Shown here one piece after another: positions 1-7,410 of a stretch of 64,000 bases of DNA. The DNA comes from Prevotella lacticifex. Lineage in GTDB: Bacteria; Bacteroidota; Bacteroidia; Bacteroidales; Bacteroidaceae. How positions within the stretch are numbered: position 1 is the first letter of the stretch; each line of letters begins with the position of its first letter. Location: contig NZ_BPTV01000001.1 in NCBI RefSeq assembly GCF_019973375.1, positions 1,811,798 through 1,875,797 on the forward strand. Direction: 5' to 3'. The notes beneath the pieces were generated by a model. The model did not search any database. It worked only from the letters and a program-made list of their open reading frames with translations, and was not told the origin of the DNA. The position numbers and the translations under genes were made by a program.

Positions 1-277
1 TCTCAACAAGATGCCTCGACTTGGCGTTGGGATAGCTCACCGACCGCACAAACTCGAAGATGTCCTCCGGTTCGGCCTTAGCCATCGACGCTGAGTCGGG
101 ATAATGGCGGAAGAGTTCGGGAGTGACTTCGTTGATACGCTTATCGGTGCATTGGGCGCTGAGCAACGTGGCACAGAGCAACTGGAACGGGGTGGAAAAA
201 TTCAGTTCCGTAGTCTTGTGGCCTTCGTTCTTCCTGAACCAGTCGAGAATATGTTCGTAACGTTCCTTGCGAGTCAT
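1..277 (-). CDS. nth: Endonuclease III, N-terminal part (runs off the window)
   Basis: The minus-strand reading frame starts at an ATG at 277 and is still open at base 1, giving the first 92 residues. The translation includes TTELNFSTPFQLL and ATLLSAQCTDKRINEV, which match the start of the Nth DNA glycosylase/AP lyase family that removes oxidised pyrimidines during base excision repair. The helix-hairpin-helix, the catalytic Lys/Asp and the iron-sulfur cysteines would lie beyond the window edge and cannot be checked. Identity rests on the conserved N-terminal block and is strong. The gene points away from its neighbours and appears to stand alone. Confidence 0.9.
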   Translation of the reverse strand, partial: MTRKERYEHILDWFRKNEGHKTTELNFSTPFQLLCATLLSAQCTDKRINEVTPELFRHYPDSASMAKAEPEDIFEFVRSVSYPNAKSRHLVE

Positions 278-412
278 GAGAGAAAATAATCGGGTTTAAA
301 TATTTGCCTCCAGATAATCAGACTATTACAATACCGAAAAATCATTACCGTAAAGGTCGAGGCACTAATCTTCACGATATAGAATCAGCAACAATACTGA
401 CGCTGAAATATG

Positions 413-446
413 ATAAAAGGGCTGCCAATTGACAGCCCTTATTTAT
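413..446. terminator. Bidirectional hairpin terminator
   Basis: GGGCTG and CAGCCC flank an 8-base loop. There is a T-rich tract on the minus-strand side (CCCTTTTATC) and TTATTT on the plus side. It starts 13 bases beyond the stop codon of the minus-strand outer membrane protein and probably ends that transcript. Confidence 0.65.
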
Positions 447-458
447 TAATGTGTAGGT

Positions 459-1058
459 TTAGAGGTCGAACTTGTATCCAAGAGTGAACTGGAATACGCT
501 GTTCTTCGAGTCACCACCGTCGACAACCTTTGTCAGACCCCAGTTGTAGCGGGCATCGATGACAATAGGAACTGTCGGGAACTCGTAGCTCAAGCCAACA
601 GGAATCGAGAAGTCAACAGTCTTAGCCTCTGGCAGACCACTCTCACCGCCATCTACGCTAATGCTATGACCGCCGGCCTTAACCGTATACTCGTTGTTCA
701 CGTTGAAACCAGGCTGGATACCGAGCTTTACGGCAAGACCCTTGACAACATACACATTGGCCATGATTGGCACGTTGACGTAGTCGAACTTAGCAGTAAC
801 GTCAGAACCGCTCTCGCTGTACTTGCTGCCCTGCATTGAATAGAGGACACCGGCACTTACAGAGAAGATGTCAGAAACCTGATACTCACCCTCGACACCA
901 CCGGCAAATCCGACACGCGGATCAGCATCATCATTATCGGTGAAATTAGCCACATTCAGACCTACGCGAGGCTGAAGAGTGAAAGAACCAACTGCGTGCT
1001 GTGCATAAGCACTTACTGAAGCGAGCAGCACTGCTGCCATTAATAATAACTTCTTCAT
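459..1058 (-). CDS. Outer membrane beta-barrel protein (PorT / OMP_b-brl_2 type)
   Basis: This 199-residue protein has a clear signal peptide (MKKLLLMAAVLLASVSAYAQ). Alternating beta strands follow, including GFAGGVEGEYQVSDIFSVSAG and PVGLSYEFPTVPIVIDARYN, and the protein ends FTLGYKFDL with a C-terminal aromatic-rich strand, as expected for a small 8-stranded outer membrane barrel. Bacteroidetes genomes carry many such proteins of about 200 residues (porin family, PF13568-like), mostly of unknown function. It is monocistronic: a promoter lies at 1141-1172 and a hairpin terminator directly downstream. I infer a structural or small-porin role in the outer membrane; no substrate can be named. 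Confidence 0.85.
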   Translation of the reverse strand: MKKLLLMAAVLLASVSAYAQHAVGSFTLQPRVGLNVANFTDNDDADPRVGFAGGVEGEYQVSDIFSVSAGVLYSMQGSKYSESGSDVTAKFDYVNVPIMANVYVVKGLAVKLGIQPGFNVNNEYTVKAGGHSISVDGGESGLPEAKTVDFSIPVGLSYEFPTVPIVIDARYNWGLTKVVDGGDSKNSVFQFTLGYKFDL

Positions 1059-1140
1059 CTTGATAGTAATTATTGGTTATCTATTATCGTTTGTTAAATC
1101 TATAATTCTGCCACCATCCATGATGGCTTTACTTCTGCTG

Positions 1141-1172
1141 CAAAGATATGGATAATACTTAATATCTACAAA
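1141..1172 (-). promoter_or_regulatory. Bacteroidetes promoter for the barrel protein gene
   Basis: On the minus strand a TTTG at 1172-1169 is followed after exactly 20 bases by TATCTTTG at 1148-1141. This matches the -33/-7 pattern of the Bacteroidetes primary sigma factor. It lies about 85 bases before the start codon of the outer membrane protein. Confidence 0.75.
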
Positions 1173-1452
1173 TATTTTTTACTTAATTTGCCGTTTTCAT
1201 ACAATAATTCTTTATTACAACCATCAAAATATGTTGTACAGCATAAAATTTGAATGAACAACATACTAATCAACCATTTGTTTCAATTGATCAGGTACAT
1301 TCTCCGACATCTGAAAACGTATCGGACATCATTGTTTCTTCAACCAAATTATTCGATGACTGCAACAAACAGCTTGTAAATATTATTCAAACACTGCCGT
1401 TGCAAGATGTATCTTTGCAAACGGTTGATTATCATGCGGTTGCAAATACATG

Positions 1453-1545
1453 CCAAATGGAGTTGCAAAATAGCCCGTTTTAGCTCGCGAAACGGCCCGT
1501 TTCAGAGTGCGAAACGGGCCGTTTTGCAACGCCAAATGGTACATA
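1453..1545. repeat. 22-bp palindromic repeat array, copy 1 of 4
   Basis: Three to four consecutive units of about 22 bp each centre on an imperfect palindrome of the form AAACGGnCCGTTT (for example GCGAAACGGCCCGTTTC then GCGAAACGGGCCGTTTT), ending in CCAAATGGTACAT. The same unit type recurs at 27055, 39895 and 52206. It lies in the 706-base gap between the divergent barrel-protein and tilS genes. Two short open frames that cross it (1250-1483 plus, 1383-1610 minus) look like by-products of the repeat. Function is unknown. Confidence 0.8.
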
Positions 1546-1662
1546 TCGGAATCGTGTAAATATAATGTCATGAATTTGAACCGTTGAAACAAATTCCACA
1601 GTCGATTCATTATGGAGCGCGAAGTTTCCGGTTCTTTTCTATTATTATTCTGACTTTTTTAA

Positions 1663-1670
1663 TACCTTTG
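1663..1670 (+). promoter_or_regulatory. Probable -7 element upstream of tilS
   Basis: TACCTTTG fits the Bacteroidetes -7 consensus TAnnTTTG and sits about 95 bases before the tilS start. No convincing TTTG is seen 19-21 bases upstream, so the call is moderate. Confidence 0.5.
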
Positions 1671-1764
1671 CCAAAAAATATGTGCTACGAGGAGCTGGAT
1701 AACAAGCAGAATCCATCAATGGGGCGTTGTATTCGCAGCAAAATGAGTAGCCGACACTGGCAAT

Positions 1765-3120
1765 ATGATTTTAGACAAGAGCAGGTTATATTTAAGCGCA
1801 TTATCGGGAGGAGCCGACAGCACGGCACTGTTGTTGCTCCTGATAGAAAAAGGTTATAAGGTTGAGGCCGTCCACTGCAACTTCCATCTGCGTGGCGAAG
1901 AGAGCGACCGCGACGAACGTTTCTGTCAGAAGTTGTGCGACGATAATGGAGTGAAGCTCCACATAGCTCACTTCGACACCGTGAGCTATGCGGCAATGCA
2001 CCAGGAGAGCATAGAGACAGCAGCCAGGAACCTGCGGTATAACTACTTCTTCCAACTCGTCGGCGACCTCGATGCTGCCGGCATCTGCGTGGCCCACAAC
2101 CGCAACGACCAGGCCGAGACTGTGCTCATGAAGCTCATCCGCGGTGCGGGAATACACGGACTGTCGGGGATGAAACCCGTGACCCACGTCGAATTCCGTG
2201 GCAACGATGTAGCCATCTACCGCCCTCTGCTCACGAAAAGCCGTCAGTGGATAGAAGAGTATCTGCGGCAGAGAGGTCAAGGATGGGTCGACGACAGCAC
2301 GAACTTTGAGGATGAGGCCACCCGAAACAAGTTCCGGCTCAACATCATTCCTATGATTGAGAAAATCAATCCGTCGGCTGTGGAGAACATTGCAAAGGCT
2401 GCTGATCGGCTCCAAGAGGTGGCTGAAATTTACGATTCAAGTGTAGATAGGAGTAAAAAGAGAATCACTTCAAAGGACAAGTATTTACATATCGACGTTA
2501 AAGCATTACTTGAAGAGATTGCGCCCGAGGCTGTACTCTTCGAGATCCTCAATCCATATGGATTCAACGGCCCGCAGATTGAGGATATTATACGGCATAT
2601 CAGCAGCAGTCGTGAGGGCTGCGAAAGTTCTCCGACTGCACACGGTCAGGGCAAGGAATGGACAAGCAAGAGCCACAGAGCCCTACTCGACAGAGGCGAT
2701 ATTATCGTAGGAAAGAACGATGAAAACGCCGATTTTGAGATGCGTTTTCCTGAGGAAGGCAATTACTCGTCGTCTCGGGGATTCAAGATTTCGATAGTCA
2801 GGAAACCGTGGTACACGACAATGGCTATTCCCCACAGCAGCAACTCAATATGTCTCGACAGCGCAGCGATCCGTTTTCCTCTGACAATGCGCAGTCTGCG
2901 CCGTGGCGACCGCTTCGTGCCCTTTGGCATGAAAGGGAGCAAACTCGTCAGCGATTTTCTCACCGACCAGAAGGTGTCGTTGATGGAAAAGCGACAGCAA
3001 ATGGTGCTCTGCGATGCCACGGGGAGAATACTCTGGGTGGTGGGACGACGTCCCGACAACAGATTCCGGATTACCACGGACACAAAGGAATGTATGGCAA
3101 TATCGTTCAAAAAAAACTAA
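1765..3120 (+). CDS. tilS: tRNA(Ile)-lysidine synthase
   Basis: TilS attaches lysine to cytidine 34 of tRNA-Ile(CAU) using ATP, which changes its specificity from Met to Ile codons; the enzyme is essential and cytoplasmic. The ATP-binding PP-loop SGGADST lies at about residues 14-20, and VEAVHCNFHLRGEESDRDE and CVAHNRNDQAETVLMKLIRGAGIHGLSGM are typical TilS blocks. The C-terminal region from about residue 370 (RSLRRGDRFVPFGMKGSKLVSDFL) is the TilS C-terminal tRNA-binding domain. The length of 451 residues is normal. The N-terminus before the PP-loop is several residues shorter than I expect, and an in-frame stop at 1744 rules out an upstream extension. It appears to be transcribed alone. Confidence 0.95.
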   Translation: MILDKSRLYLSALSGGADSTALLLLLIEKGYKVEAVHCNFHLRGEESDRDERFCQKLCDDNGVKLHIAHFDTVSYAAMHQESIETAARNLRYNYFFQLVGDLDAAGICVAHNRNDQAETVLMKLIRGAGIHGLSGMKPVTHVEFRGNDVAIYRPLLTKSRQWIEEYLRQRGQGWVDDSTNFEDEATRNKFRLNIIPMIEKINPSAVENIAKAADRLQEVAEIYDSSVDRSKKRITSKDKYLHIDVKALLEEIAPEAVLFEILNPYGFNGPQIEDIIRHISSSREGCESSPTAHGQGKEWTSKSHRALLDRGDIIVGKNDENADFEMRFPEEGNYSSSRGFKISIVRKPWYTTMAIPHSSNSICLDSAAIRFPLTMRSLRRGDRFVPFGMKGSKLVSDFLTDQKVSLMEKRQQMVLCDATGRILWVVGRRPDNRFRITTDTKECMAISFKKN

Positions 3121-3165
3121 AACTTATATACTAAAAAACTTTTTTAATATTATTTATGTGGGACT

Positions 3166-3199
3166 CTTGTTCCATAATGCCATTAATATTGTAATTTTG
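3166..3199 (+). promoter_or_regulatory. Promoter of the MoxR/Bat operon
   Basis: CTTG at 3166-3169 and TAATTTTG at 3192-3199 are separated by 22 bases, close to the Bacteroidetes -33/-7 arrangement. It lies about 45 bases before the moxR start and would drive the whole 3.2-11.7 kb gene run. Confidence 0.6.
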
Positions 3200-3245
3200 C
3201 GAAAAATTTAGAACGAAAAAGGAAAATAAATAGAATTACAATATT

Positions 3246-4241
3246 ATGGCAGAACCATTGGACATTCGTGAACTTAATGAATTAATAGAACAACAGAGTG
3301 CTTTCGTCACCGACCTCACCACTGGTATGAACCAGGTGATTGTCGGTCAGAAACATCTTGTCGAGGCCTTGCTCATAGGTCTGCTCAGCGACGGCCACGT
3401 GCTCCTTGAGGGCGTTCCGGGTCTTGCCAAGACCTTGGCCATCAAGACTCTGTCGGAACTCATCGACTCTAAATTCAGCCGTATTCAGTTTACTCCGGAC
3501 CTTCTCCCGGCCGATGTGGTGGGAACGATGATATATTCGCAGAAAGACGAGAACTTCAACGTAAAGAAAGGACCGGTCTTCGCCAACTTTGTCCTCGCCG
3601 ACGAGATTAACCGTGCACCGGCAAAGGTACAGAGTGCACTGCTCGAGGCCATGCAAGAGCACGTCGTAACAATCGGCGACAAGACGTTCAGTCTTCCGAA
3701 TCCTTTCCTCGTCATGGCCACACAGAACCCTATCGAACAGGAGGGAACCTATCAACTTCCTGAGGCTCAGGTCGATAGATTCATGCTGAAGGTTGTCCTC
3801 AGCTATCCTACCATGGAAGAGGAGAAAGCCATCATCCGTGAGAATCTCGCACCGTCGATGCCGAAAGTGAAACCGGTGACTAACGTTGACGAGATTATCA
3901 ACGCCCGCAAAGTGGTCAACAATGTTTACATCGACGAGAAGATTGAGCAGTACATTGCCGACATCATCTTCGCCACACGTTATCCCGAACGCTACCAGCT
4001 GCCCGAACTGCGCCAGATGATTACCTTCGGCGGTAGTCCGCGAGCAAGCATCAACCTCGCTAAGGCCAGCCGTTCCTACGCCTTCATCAAGCGCCGCGGA
4101 TACGTGGTTCCTGAGGATGTGCGTGCCGTGGCCCACGATGTGCTTCGCCACCGCATAGGACTGAGCTATGAGGCAGAGGCCAGCAATGTCACGAGCGAGC
4201 AGATAATATCGCAGATCCTGAACAAGGTTCAGGTGCCATAA
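3246..4241 (+). CDS. MoxR-family AAA+ ATPase (first gene of the Bat operon)
   Basis: This 331-residue AAA+ ATPase has Walker A in GVPGLAKT (about residue 60), Walker B in LADEINRAPAKVQSALLEAM, and the sensor block MATQNPIEQEGTYQLPEAQ typical of MoxR proteins. MoxR ATPases act as chaperone-like partners of von Willebrand factor A (VWA) proteins encoded next to them. Here the gene is followed by a DUF58 protein and the Bat VWA proteins, the standard Bacteroidetes aerotolerance arrangement. I infer that it helps assemble or activate the membrane Bat complex. The start is a clear ATG shortly after a good promoter. Confidence 0.93.
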   Translation: MAEPLDIRELNELIEQQSAFVTDLTTGMNQVIVGQKHLVEALLIGLLSDGHVLLEGVPGLAKTLAIKTLSELIDSKFSRIQFTPDLLPADVVGTMIYSQKDENFNVKKGPVFANFVLADEINRAPAKVQSALLEAMQEHVVTIGDKTFSLPNPFLVMATQNPIEQEGTYQLPEAQVDRFMLKVVLSYPTMEEEKAIIRENLAPSMPKVKPVTNVDEIINARKVVNNVYIDEKIEQYIADIIFATRYPERYQLPELRQMITFGGSPRASINLAKASRSYAFIKRRGYVVPEDVRAVAHDVLRHRIGLSYEAEASNVTSEQIISQILNKVQVP

Positions 4242-4347
4242 AGCGTTGGTGCTCAGACGACACTACAGACAATGTCACGTTCTACTGATGAACAGGCATT
4301 CAATTTTCTAAATAAATAATCGCGTCATTGCGACCTAATTAACGACA

Positions 4348-5220
4348 ATGGAATCATCCGATTTAATTAAAAAGGTCAGGAAAATAGAGATTAAAAGCCG
4401 CGGACTGAGTCAGAACATCTTCGCCGGCCAATACCATTCTGCGTTCAAAGGGCGCGGAATGGCGTTCTCGGAGGTGCGCGAGTATCAGTATGGCGACAAC
4501 ATCCGCGACATCGACTGGAACGTTACGGCACGTTTTCACCGTCCCTACGTGAAAGTTTTCGAAGAGGAACGCGAGCTCACGGTTATGCTGCTCATCGACA
4601 TCTCGGGGTCGCTCGACTTCGGTACGCAGCGTCAGATGAAGAAAGACCTTGTGGCTGAGATTGCCGCAACCTTGGCTTTCTCGGCCATTCAGAACAACGA
4701 TAAAATCGGGGTTATCTTCTTCTCCGACCGCATTGAGAAGTACATTCCTCCGAAGAGTGGCCGCAAACATATCCTCTTCATTATCAGGGAGATGCTCAAA
4801 TTTCAGCCGAAGAGCAAGCGCACCGACTTGAAGATGGCCATAGAGTTCCTCACAAGAGTCATGAAGCGCCACTGTACGGCGTTCATTCTCAGCGACTTCT
4901 TCACGAAACCCGACTTTGAGAACGCTCTCACGATATGCAACCACAAACACGACGTGGGAGCAATACAAGTTTATGACCAGTGTGCCAAGGAGCTCCCCAA
5001 TGTTGGAATCATGAGGGTTGTCGACGCCGAATCGGGACATGAAATGTACATCGACACCAGCGACAAGCGCCTGCGAATGGCCCACAAGACCTATTTCATG
5101 CAGCGGCAGTACATGCTGAAGGAGATATTCACCAAGAGTAATGTCGACACGGTGTCAATTTCGACCAATGAGGATTTCGTCAGAAAATTGATGATTTTCT
5201 TCAAGAACAGGGAGCGATAA
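4348..5220 (+). CDS. DUF58 domain protein of the Bat operon
   Basis: The 290-residue protein carries the DUF58 signature EVREYQYGDNIRDIDWNV at about residues 45-62, followed by a VWA-like metal site DISGS (LLIDISGSLDFG). No signal peptide or membrane span is evident, so it is probably cytoplasmic. DUF58 proteins are routinely encoded between MoxR and the BatA/BatB proteins and are thought to act with MoxR; the precise activity is not established. The gap to moxR is 106 bases, with no terminator seen. Confidence 0.9.
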   Translation: MESSDLIKKVRKIEIKSRGLSQNIFAGQYHSAFKGRGMAFSEVREYQYGDNIRDIDWNVTARFHRPYVKVFEEERELTVMLLIDISGSLDFGTQRQMKKDLVAEIAATLAFSAIQNNDKIGVIFFSDRIEKYIPPKSGRKHILFIIREMLKFQPKSKRTDLKMAIEFLTRVMKRHCTAFILSDFFTKPDFENALTICNHKHDVGAIQVYDQCAKELPNVGIMRVVDAESGHEMYIDTSDKRLRMAHKTYFMQRQYMLKEIFTKSNVDTVSISTNEDFVRKLMIFFKNRER

Positions 5221-5340
5221 CGAAAGTACAGGACATTTCTCGCATCCATAGGATTGACGGGGGATGGCTTCCGTACCAGCGGCTGAGGACAGAACGAATC
5301 CGTAAGGAGGAAAAACTTTAAAGAAATACAACTCAAGATT

Positions 5341-6399
5341 GTGAAACGTTTCTTATCTATAATATGCTTTATGATCGCCATCACGGCCTCGTGCTTGGCT
5401 CAGGTGTCGGTTGACGCGCGTTTGGACTCCACGCAGATTCTCGTTGGCAGTCAGACGCGGCTCACAGTCACCGTCCGCGGAGTGTCGTGGGGCGAAGGAG
5501 TGAAATTTCCCCAGTTCAAGGATGAGACGGAGATGGCTCCCGGCATAGAGGTAGTGCGCACCGAGGGCGACACAACATCGGCCGAGATAAGCTGCATCTA
5601 TTATCTCACGGCTTGGGACGAGGGAAAATACAACGTTCCGTCGCTCGACGTGAAGGTTGCAGGAAAGGACTTCAAGACCAACTACATTCCCCTGAAAGTG
5701 AACACCATAAAGGTGGATACGGCACATGCCGACAGCATAAAGCCAATGCATGGAGTCGTGGGCAACCCCTACGATTGGAGCGAGTGGAGTCCGCTGTTCT
5801 GGCTGAGCATTGTGGTGATAATCATTCTTGTGATTATATATTATCTCTACGTGCGGCTGAGAGCGGGCAAACCAATCATCTCGCGTGTTCGCTTCATCCG
5901 TCGTCTACTGCCTCACGAAAAAGCTTTACAGCAGATAGAAAAAATAAAGTCGGAGCATCTCGACGAGAGCACCGATCAAAAGGAATATTACACAGCCCTC
6001 ACCGACACCCTACGGCAGTATCTCAACGACCGTTTCGGCATCAGGGCCAAGGAGATGACGAGCTCGGAGATACTCTACAGACTGGAGAACGAAGAGGACA
6101 AGTCGAAGATTGAGGAGCTCCGACAAGTTTTTGAGACAGCCGACCTCGTGAAGTTCGCAAAGTACTCGGTTCAGAACAATATCAACGACCTCTACCTTAC
6201 GAGTGTCGTAAAGTTCATCGATAGCACGAAAGAGGAAAATGCTCCGACCGTTGAGAAGGTGGGGACGAAACTCTCAGAGAAGGACCGCACGAAGATGCGT
6301 AAGCGCAAGGGCGTCAGACTGTCGATAGCGTTACTCGTTATTACAGCAGCTGCAATCTTGGCTTACATCCTCTGGAGGGTAATTGAAATAATTGGATAA
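5341..6399 (+). CDS. BatD-like membrane protein of the Bat operon
   Basis: The protein has 352 residues with a GTG start. An N-terminal signal peptide (FLSIICFMIAITASCLAQ) precedes a beta-rich domain like the N-terminus of BatD (residues about 20-135). A transmembrane segment follows at about 155-175 (LFWLSIVVIIILVIIYYLYV), then a cytoplasmic helical domain, and a last hydrophobic segment near the C-terminus (IALLVITAAAILAYILWRVI). The stop codon is one base before the batA start. This is the usual unnamed gene between DUF58 and batA in Bacteroidetes; its biochemical role is unknown. The GTG is supported by the signal peptide that directly follows it. Confidence 0.8.
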   Translation: MKRFLSIICFMIAITASCLAQVSVDARLDSTQILVGSQTRLTVTVRGVSWGEGVKFPQFKDETEMAPGIEVVRTEGDTTSAEISCIYYLTAWDEGKYNVPSLDVKVAGKDFKTNYIPLKVNTIKVDTAHADSIKPMHGVVGNPYDWSEWSPLFWLSIVVIIILVIIYYLYVRLRAGKPIISRVRFIRRLLPHEKALQQIEKIKSEHLDESTDQKEYYTALTDTLRQYLNDRFGIRAKEMTSSEILYRLENEEDKSKIEELRQVFETADLVKFAKYSVQNNINDLYLTSVVKFIDSTKEENAPTVEKVGTKLSEKDRTKMRKRKGVRLSIALLVITAAAILAYILWRVIEIIG

Positions 6400-6400
6400 T

Positions 6401-7399
6401 ATGGAATTTGCAAACAAAGGATATCTGTTGTTGCTTCTCCTCCTTGTACCATACGTTCTATGGTATTTCCTCTATCGGAAGAAGGGAGAGCCGACAATGC
6501 GCATGAGCGACACGCGGGCTTACGAGTTCGCACCCACAAGTCTGCGCGTGCGCCTCATCAATGTGCCGATGCTGCTGCGGTGTCTCACCTACACACTCAT
6601 CGTCATTTGCTTGGCGCGTCCACAGAGCTACAACGCTTGGAACAAGTCGGAGACCGAAGGCATCGACATCATGCTGTGTATGGACATCTCCTACAGTATG
6701 CTCTCGGAAGATGTAGAGCCCGACCGGCTTGAGGTGGCACGCGATGTGGCTGCCGACTTCGTCAGCGACCGGCCCAATGACAACATCGGACTGACAATCT
6801 TCGCCGGTGAAGCTTTCACGCAGTGCCCTATGACCACCGACCACGCCTCGCTCCTCAATCTCATGCGCAACGTCAACCCCAACCTCGTCATGAGCGGACT
6901 GATTCAGGACGGAACAGCAATAGGAATGGGACTGTCGAATTCCATCTCGAGGCTGAAAGACTCCAAGGCCAAGAGCCGCATAATCATCCTCCTCACCGAC
7001 GGCAGCAACAATGTCGGTGACATTTCGCCGATGACCGCCGCTCAGATGGCCAAGACCTTCGGCATAAGAATCTACACTATCGGCTTCGGCACGAATCAGA
7101 TGGCACGCGTTCCGGTGATCGTCAACGGACAAAAGCAATACGTCCAACAGCAGGGTGAAATCGACTATAAAACCCTGAAGGACATCGCCACGATGACCAA
7201 CGGCAACTTCTATCGTGCATCGAGCCGCGCTGAGCTGTCGAATATCTACAACGACATCGACAAACTGGAGAAGAGCAAGCTCTCAACATCCTCCTATTCA
7301 AAGCTTTACGACATATATCAGCCGTTTGCTTTTGCGGCGCTCATCTCACTTCTCCTTGAGATTCTGCTCCGTATGACCGTGTTCCGTAGAATACCATAA
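6401..7399 (+). CDS. batA: BatA, VWA-domain membrane protein
   Basis: The protein has 332 residues from the ATG at 6401; an earlier TTG at 6392 would overlap the upstream gene and is less likely. The N-terminus holds a membrane segment (GYLLLLLLLVPYVLWYFLY) and a second lies near residue 60. A VWA domain follows with an intact metal-ion site DISYS (MDISYSMLSEDVEPDR) and LLTDGSNNVGD. A C-terminal membrane segment is present (FAFAALISLLLEILLRM). BatA is one of the Bacteroides aerotolerance proteins, linked in B. fragilis to survival of oxidative exposure. It is tightly spaced with both neighbours. Confidence 0.9.
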   Translation: MEFANKGYLLLLLLLVPYVLWYFLYRKKGEPTMRMSDTRAYEFAPTSLRVRLINVPMLLRCLTYTLIVICLARPQSYNAWNKSETEGIDIMLCMDISYSMLSEDVEPDRLEVARDVAADFVSDRPNDNIGLTIFAGEAFTQCPMTTDHASLLNLMRNVNPNLVMSGLIQDGTAIGMGLSNSISRLKDSKAKSRIIILLTDGSNNVGDISPMTAAQMAKTFGIRIYTIGFGTNQMARVPVIVNGQKQYVQQQGEIDYKTLKDIATMTNGNFYRASSRAELSNIYNDIDKLEKSKLSTSSYSKLYDIYQPFAFAALISLLLEILLRMTVFRRIP

Positions 7400-7410
7400 A
7401 GAAAGAAAAA

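Noticed and set aside
1250..1483. Plus-strand open frame of 77 codons upstream of tilS
   Set aside because: It ends inside the 22-bp palindromic repeat, has no ribosome-binding site or domain, and the region also holds a competing minus-strand frame.
1453..1545. CRISPR array
   Set aside because: Units are about 22 bp and contiguous with no distinct spacers of 25-40 bp, there are too few copies, and no cas gene is present.
1383..1610. Minus-strand open frame of 75 codons across the repeat array
   Set aside because: It is made mostly of translated repeat units (NGPF / RAVSRAKTGYF-like), and similar frames arise at the other arrays.
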